The notes beneath the pieces were generated by a model. That model was given only the letters and a program-made list of their open reading frames with translations, did not search any database and was not told the DNA's origin. Shown one piece after another: positions 59,574 through 64,000 of a stretch of 64,000 bases of DNA. Source of the DNA: Natrialba sp. SSL1 (lineage in GTDB: Archaea; Halobacteriota; Halobacteria; Halobacteriales; Natrialbaceae); the NCBI RefSeq assembly GCF_001861355.1, contig NZ_MASN01000018.1, positions 62,001 to 126,000 on the forward strand, given 5' to 3'. Each line of letters begins with the position of its first letter. Positions within the stretch are counted from its first letter, which is position 1. Both the position numbers and the translations under genes were made by a program.

Positions 59574-60983
59574 ATGTCGTTAAGAAACAACGATGGCGCG
59601 GCGAAGAGACGAACCATACTCAAATCGATCGGAGCTGCAACGGGATTTAGCGTTGTGGGGAGTCCCGCCGCCGCTTATGGGACAGACTCACCTGTGGAGT
59701 TTGAGGGAATTAGCTACGACTCGAAAACAGATGTCGAGCAGGGCTTAACAAGGGCGGAGTTAGAATTTGATGACGAAGGAGTTAGCGGAGAACTGCAGAT
59801 TAGTGGGTTCCAAGTTCCTGTTGACGGTAGGACCGAACTATCTTCGGAGTCAGAATCCGACCAGTCGTATCGGTTCGAGTTGGAGGAGCAACAGTTCGAA
59901 GTAGATGGGTTGTCACTTAAAGGAGGGTTCAAAACCGACGGTGAACGACTCGGTGGCTATCTTACAAGACCAGGTCCTCTATACCATCCACTCGGCTTTT
60001 CAATGCACAACATTGAGAAAGATGTGGGTGTGGAAGCAATTCGTGGAATTTTATCCGACGACCAAGAAGTACCCTCCGAGATCGTACTCCCCGACACGGG
60101 CGTTCCGAAGTTGGAGGATAAAAAGAACACTCCAAATAAACCGCCAAGTGACGACAAAGACTCTTTCGGCGAAGATCTAACTGCATCTAGTGACGACCAC
60201 AGAATCATCCCCACTGGTAACGAGCTCAAAGCCGATAGCGAATCTTATTATCCTGATGATAACTGTGCGTTCAGCGATACCGTCACTGACTGGCGGCACT
60301 ATGATCTGACCTACAGTCTCTTTGAAAGTGACGACTTAGCACCGTATCCGGAGGAAGACGACGACTCAGTGGAGATTCAGCAGGGAGGCAACCGCGTCAT
60401 GTATCTACATGGCGTCTGGCACAATGGGAACCGACCGGAAAATGTTGTTCATGAGGACTGTACTGGGGGTGAATATCCCGCTGATGCGCTCTCGGTAGAG
60501 TACACAGTGACAACGATAGAAGATAATCTGGAGCCAAATAATATGCTTCCTGAAGAGGACGATGGAGATAGCGGAATCTCTGAGTGGGTGGATACCGGAC
60601 TAGATGTCGTCGGCGCCATTCCCAACGCTTGGACAACAGTCGGTTCGTCGGTCGTCCGACTGTTTTTGCCGGACGAGGACACGAGCTACATCACGACGAA
60701 TCTAAGTGAGCCTGTGGCAGGCGGAACTCAGTGCTACTGGGAGTTCGACCTGGATTACGGAACCGACGAGTTCCCGACCGATCGTGAAGAGGCACAGACC
60801 GTTCGTGTTACATTGGGAGAAGGCGGCAACTCCACCGGATCAACGCACGAGGTTGACGTCGGCTCCGAATATACCTATATGTACGCGAAGCACAACGATG
60901 ACTGTCCATGTACATGGTCCTGGAAAACGAGCACTACGAAAGTTTCGACCTCGTTCGAGATGGATGTTGTTGACCTAGGGTAG
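59574..60983 (+). CDS. Large Tat-exported protein of the island, unknown function
   Basis: 469 residues. Tat signal (KRRTILKSIGAATGF, cleavage near SPAAAYG at about residue 38), then an acidic beta-rich exterior domain with FDDEGVSGELQISGFQVP and six Cys, three of them as CPC/C at the C-terminus (DDCPCTWSWKT) and others in CAFSDT, DCTGGEY and QCYWEF. Less codon GC bias than neighbours. No domain recognised. The two-domain layout with a disordered Lys/Asp/Pro linker (about 180-220) suggests a secreted or surface protein. Confidence 0.8.
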   Translation: MSLRNNDGAAKRRTILKSIGAATGFSVVGSPAAAYGTDSPVEFEGISYDSKTDVEQGLTRAELEFDDEGVSGELQISGFQVPVDGRTELSSESESDQSYRFELEEQQFEVDGLSLKGGFKTDGERLGGYLTRPGPLYHPLGFSMHNIEKDVGVEAIRGILSDDQEVPSEIVLPDTGVPKLEDKKNTPNKPPSDDKDSFGEDLTASSDDHRIIPTGNELKADSESYYPDDNCAFSDTVTDWRHYDLTYSLFESDDLAPYPEEDDDSVEIQQGGNRVMYLHGVWHNGNRPENVVHEDCTGGEYPADALSVEYTVTTIEDNLEPNNMLPEEDDGDSGISEWVDTGLDVVGAIPNAWTTVGSSVVRLFLPDEDTSYITTNLSEPVAGGTQCYWEFDLDYGTDEFPTDREEAQTVRVTLGEGGNSTGSTHEVDVGSEYTYMYAKHNDDCPCTWSWKTSTTKVSTSFEMDVVDLG

Positions 60984-61101
60984 AATATAATATTATTTTA
61001 AATAACTCTGTCCAGAGATATATCTCGAGGTATATTGTGGTATATAATAGCATCAAAATACGCCCTAGATGTCTTTGTTTCCAATTTAAATAATATTGAT
61101 A

Positions 61102-61111
61102 GAAATATTAA
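61102..61111 (+). promoter_or_regulatory. TATA box of the island's lipoprotein gene
   Basis: GAAATATTAA, about 27 bp upstream of the ATG at 61137, within a 150-bp AT-rich gap (60984-61136) that shows no ORF. Confidence 0.5.
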
Positions 61112-61136
61112 TGTGTCTATGGAATAAGTATTGAAT

Positions 61137-61640
61137 ATGAATCGGCGCAGAACGTTGATCGGTATTGGAGCTGCGTTCGTAGCTACGACAGCAGGTTGTC
61201 TACAAGCAAGTGAAGATAGTAAAAAGGAAGCGACCTCCGCCACCGACGCGGTTGAACAGTATTTCCTGGCGCTGCAAGAGGACGATCAAGAAGGGGCGAA
61301 CCAGCACGCACATCCAGACGGCGAGTACTACCTCGACGATGAGAGCGATCCCGTTCTGAGCGCGGAGGGACTCACAATTGACGAAACGGAGGTCGTTGAT
61401 GTCGAAACGGGAGTCCGGCACGTGTACGAGGATCCCGACGAGGTCTCCATCGACGAACGCGTCGAAGAGGAGAGAACTGCACTCGAAGCGCTGCAGGACG
61501 AGTACGGGTTCGACGACTACGCCTACGTACGTCACGACGCCGAAGCCGAGGGGCTCACGTTTACGTCGATCTACGTCCTCTTCGAGAGCGATGACGGGTG
61601 GGTCATCTGGTCGGTGCCAACCGTTCTCCACGAACACTGA
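61137..61640 (+). CDS. Tat-exported lipoprotein, NTF2-like size
   Basis: 167 residues from the ATG at 61137 (MNRRRTLIGIG). The lipobox TAGC sits near residue 20. The rest (DAVEQYFLALQEDDQEGANQ...DGWVIWSVPTV) has the helix-then-sheet pattern of small NTF2-like domains, common in exported lipoproteins. Its codon GC is higher than that of the larger island gene. Confidence 0.8.
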   Translation: MNRRRTLIGIGAAFVATTAGCLQASEDSKKEATSATDAVEQYFLALQEDDQEGANQHAHPDGEYYLDDESDPVLSAEGLTIDETEVVDVETGVRHVYEDPDEVSIDERVEEERTALEALQDEYGFDDYAYVRHDAEAEGLTFTSIYVLFESDDGWVIWSVPTVLHEH

Positions 61641-61683
61641 GGACCTATCGGTTGTGCTGTGGATAGAAAGCCGGTGTACGTAC

Positions 61684-62036
61684 AAAAGCCGCTGTAACCC
61701 GGTTCGAAGAACCAAACCGGTTTCTCAAGCGCTATAGCGCCTTTTCGGTTTCACCTACAGCGTTTTTTCGGCTTCGTCGTCGTCGACGATTTCGATCCCG
61801 CGGTTGTTGACCGCCATCGGATCGAGGCCGACCTCCTGCAGGAACTGCTTGTACTCGCGCTCGCACTGCTCTGCGTCCTTCTGCTTATCACTCGCGCGGT
61901 CACAGAGTTCCACGAGGTTCTCCGGCACGTCGTTCTGGTAGACGATCCAGTGGTTGATCAGGTCCGAGAGGCGGCGGATCGGGCTGGTGAAGTGACCGTA
62001 AATCTCGAAGTTCAGCGCGTGGTGGCCGCCGAACGG
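61684..62036. repeat. 353-bp direct repeat, right copy
   Basis: Partner of 59097-59449. It includes AAAAGCCGCTGTAA, which is the end of the GNAT gene without the gene, so this side is where the insertion copied the GNAT end. The RNase gene is intact from here rightward. Confidence 0.95.
61726..61744. terminator. Hairpin between converging genes (right copy)
   Basis: Same AAGCGCTATAGCGCCTTTT sequence as at 59139, now between the island lipoprotein and the RNase stop. Confidence 0.5.
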
Positions 62037-63053
62037 GTCGTTCATGTACTTCGCGCGGGGCATCACCTTCATCACGGCCCACTGGATTTTGTCGAGCTGC
62101 CGGCCGGGTGCCTCCTCCAGGGTCGCGTTGACGGCCTTCCGCGGGTCCTCCCAGGTGTCGCCGGGAATCGAGACGCCGTCCAGGTCCTGAATCTCGCGCA
62201 GCGCCTCGGACCACTCGTCCGGACTTGGCTGCGGGTGAACGCGGTACATCGCCTCGACGCCGCGGTCCCACATCAGCGTGTGCGTGACGGCCTTGTTGGC
62301 CTTGAGCATACACTCCTCGATGATCGTGTGGGCGCGGTCGCGGCTCGGGTTCAGGACGAGCGAGCCGTCTTCCTTGCGCTGTTCGTGCATCCGGTCTGCG
62401 ACTTCGTGGACGAGTTTGTTCTCCTCGTGCAGCGGCGCGTCGGGATCGTCGAGTCGGCTCTCGGCCTGCGAGTACGTCAGGCGCTCGTCGGACTCGATGA
62501 CCGACTTGTAGATCTCGATGTTCTCGTAGCCGAGGTGCTCCTTGTCCAGGTGCATCTCGACGGTGTGGGCAAAGCGCTCCTCGTTCGGCACGAGCGAGCA
62601 AACCGACTCCGCCAGGATCGGCGGCAGCATGTGGATCGTATAGCCCGGCAGATAGACCGTGTTACTGCGCTCGACGGCCTCGTCCCACATCGCCGTCTCC
62701 GGGTTGACGTAGTGGGTCACGTCGGCGATGTGCACCCAGAGGACGTACTCGTCCTCGCGCTCTTCGATCGAAAGCGCGTCGTCGAAGTCTTGGGCATCGA
62801 TCGGGTCCGTCGTCCAGGTCGTCAGGTCTCGCAGATCTTTTCGGTCGTCGATCCCCTCTGAGATCTCCGATTGGACGTTCTCCGTTCGTGCTTCGGCCTC
62901 CTCGAGTACCGCCTCGGGGAACTCGTCCCGAATCTCGAACTTCTCGAAGAGGTCGTCGCGTTTGTTCTCGAGATGGCGAGCGAGGTCCTCCGAGATCTGG
63001 ACGGGACCCTGCCCTTCGGCCGTACCGGCTTCGGCCTGTGCGTCGTCGCTCAT
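61755..63053 (-). CDS. rnr: RNase R/RNase II-family exoribonuclease
   Basis: 432 residues from the ATG at 63053; the in-frame start at 63140 adds 29 poorly supported residues. RNB catalytic domain with DPIDAQDFDDALSI (D83, D89, D91, D92, the metal ligands) and later GHFTSPIRRLSDLINHW. The S1 and cold-shock domains of bacterial RNase R are missing, as in other haloarchaeal versions. The enzyme degrades RNA 3' to 5'. The last 96 codons are duplicated at 59168-59455. Confidence 0.93.
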   Translation of the reverse strand: MSDDAQAEAGTAEGQGPVQISEDLARHLENKRDDLFEKFEIRDEFPEAVLEEAEARTENVQSEISEGIDDRKDLRDLTTWTTDPIDAQDFDDALSIEEREDEYVLWVHIADVTHYVNPETAMWDEAVERSNTVYLPGYTIHMLPPILAESVCSLVPNEERFAHTVEMHLDKEHLGYENIEIYKSVIESDERLTYSQAESRLDDPDAPLHEENKLVHEVADRMHEQRKEDGSLVLNPSRDRAHTIIEECMLKANKAVTHTLMWDRGVEAMYRVHPQPSPDEWSEALREIQDLDGVSIPGDTWEDPRKAVNATLEEAPGRQLDKIQWAVMKVMPRAKYMNDPFGGHHALNFEIYGHFTSPIRRLSDLINHWIVYQNDVPENLVELCDRASDKQKDAEQCEREYKQFLQEVGLDPMAVNNRGIEIVDDDEAEKTL

Positions 63054-63161
63054 GGCGAGGGGTACGGACGAGAGGGTGAAAGTCGTGTCGGGATCGGGTT
63101 TGGTAGCGAAAGGATGTCGGTATGCCTGCGTATCTGCCACGAGACTCCCTCTTAGACGGTT

Positions 63162-64000
63162 TCAGACGGCCTGTTCTTGGCCGTCTCGACCGCCTTTCCC
63201 CTCCTGGTTGTTCTGCTCATCTCGGCCGTCTCGACCGTCTCGTCCACCCTGTTCGTTCCGTCCACCTCGCTCGTGCGTCGTCGCCACCGGCAGCGTAAAG
63301 GTAAACGTCGCGCCCTCACCCGGTTTAGATTCGACCCAGATACGCCCGTCGTGTCGTTCGACGATACGCTTACACAACGCGAGACCGATCCCCGTTCCGG
63401 AGCGCTCTTCGTGACTATGCAAACGCTGGAACACCTCGAAAATCCGCTCCTGGTCCTCTGCCCTGATACCGATTCCACTGTCATGAATCGAGAGCTGCCA
63501 CTCCGAGTCCGTTCGTTCTGCCGTAATCCTGATCTCCGGGCGCTCTTGCCCGCTGTACTCGATCGCGTTCGAAAGTAAGTTCTGGAACAACTGACGCAAC
63601 TGATCGGCATCGCCCGCCACCGTCGGCAACGACTCCGACTCGATCTGAGCGTCGTGCTCGTCGATCTTCACCTGCAGATCCTGTCTCACGTCCGCGAGCA
63701 CGTCATCCAACTCCGTCGGCGTCAGCGGATCACCCTCCGTGTCGATCCGGGAGTACTCGAGTAGCGCGTCGATCATGCTGCGCATTCGATCCGCGCCGTC
63801 GATGGCGAACGCGAGGAACTCCTCGCCGTCCTCGTCGAACTCGTTGCCGTAGCGCCGTTCGATGAGTTGGAGGTAACTCGAGACCATCCGCAGCGGCTCC
63901 TGGAGGTCGTGGGAGGCGGCGTAGGCGAACTGCTCGAGCGACTGGTTGGACGCTTCGAGCTGTGAGATGTAGTGGAGGAGGTCTTTCGACTGTTCGCGGC
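63162..64000 (-). CDS. Sensor histidine kinase, C-terminal part (continues beyond window)
   Basis: The frame runs to the window edge, so the N-terminal sensor is not seen. Visible: DHp helix with the phospho-acceptor His in FAYAASHDLQEPLRMVSS, then the ATPase domain with NLLSNAIEYS, DSGIGI and GTGIGLAL. The phytochrome-like HDLQEPLR form is common in haloarchaeal PAS/GAF kinases. A 30-residue hydrophilic tail of Gly/Arg/Asp/Gln repeats (GGRDGRDGRDEQ) follows the kinase and is encoded by short repeats; its role is unknown. Confidence 0.93.
   Translation of the reverse strand, partial: REQSKDLLHYISQLEASNQSLEQFAYAASHDLQEPLRMVSSYLQLIERRYGNEFDEDGEEFLAFAIDGADRMRSMIDALLEYSRIDTEGDPLTPTELDDVLADVRQDLQVKIDEHDAQIESESLPTVAGDADQLRQLFQNLLSNAIEYSGQERPEIRITAERTDSEWQLSIHDSGIGIRAEDQERIFEVFQRLHSHEERSGTGIGLALCKRIVERHDGRIWVESKPGEGATFTFTLPVATTHERGGRNEQGGRDGRDGRDEQNNQEGKGGRDGQEQAV

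Larger units (their letters stand above)
59450..61683. mobile_element. AT-richer island between direct repeats
   Basis: 2.2 kb flanked by the 353-bp repeats, visibly AT-richer than its surroundings (59450-59573 and 60984-61136 especially). It holds just one CTCGAG (61024), whereas the surrounding chromosome has several per kb. It carries two secreted-protein genes and no integrase, transposase or replication gene. The structure is what a single-crossover (Campbell) integration of a circle carrying a 353-bp chromosomal segment would leave. Confidence 0.75.

Overview
The window is haloarchaeal chromosome, most likely Natrialbales (Natrinema/Haloterrigena/Natronorubrum type). This rests on high GC, very acidic proteins, many twin-arginine signals ending in lipoboxes, A/T-rich TATA boxes about 26 nt upstream of start codons (leaderless mRNAs), the archaeal Kae1-Bud32 fusion, archaeal ThiD-ThiN, eS24/eS31 ribosomal proteins and haloarchaeal transducers (Htr). 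The palindrome CTCGAG is strikingly abundant. I found no rRNA, tRNA or CRISPR array.

Layout. 1-8.7 kb: 3' part of valS, a secreted protein, an ABC-2 exporter operon (ATPase plus two tandem permeases), a lipoprotein, a DUF1405-like membrane protein and pdxS. 8.7-20 kb: a subtilase whose catalytic Asp reads Asn, thrB, two large paralogous transducers in tandem, and a divergent solute-binding lipoprotein without permease genes (a BasB/BasT-like sensory arrangement). 20-27 kb: an FAD oxidoreductase with an IS200/IS605-family tnpB element inserted exactly at its stop codon, a Usp protein, an orphan NrfD-type membrane subunit, a divergent TIM-like protein, a methyltransferase and small proteins. 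27-36 kb: uvrA, a tiny Cys-rich Tat peptide, a uS14 paralogue with two of four zinc ligands lost, a beta-propeller, eS24-eS31-Kae1/Bud32. 36-45 kb: pcp, rdgB, a PIN-domain toxin-antitoxin-like pair, a MOT1-type molybdate permease, an AIR-synthase-like protein, thiD-thiN, a tRNA-binding OB protein and a soluble globin-type transducer that lacks the heme-binding His. 45-58 kb: mutS, an SDR, HtpX-like protease, a KD(P)G-aldolase-like protein, mutL, an MFS transporter with a stop at codon 4, rtcA, and kdgK behind a leaderless upstream mini-ORF.

58.5-64 kb: a GNAT gene and an RNase R-type gene face each other, but a 2.2-kb AT-richer island encoding two secreted proteins sits between them, flanked by 353-bp direct repeats. 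Each repeat carries the GNAT stop, the shared intergenic hairpin and the RNase tail, so the left copy is a truncated RNase relic. A histidine kinase runs off the right edge.

How genes work together: DNA repair (uvrA, mutS, mutL with an endonuclease motif, rdgB nucleotide-pool cleaning), translation/tRNA modification (valS, eS24, eS31, Kae1-Bud32), B-vitamin synthesis (pdxS, thiD-thiN), sugar-acid metabolism (aldolase-like protein and kdgK, semi-phosphorylative Entner-Doudoroff) and taxis (three transducers plus a binding protein). The most unusual items are the Campbell-like island, the set of sensor/enzyme/ribosomal paralogues missing key residues, and the kdgK leader.
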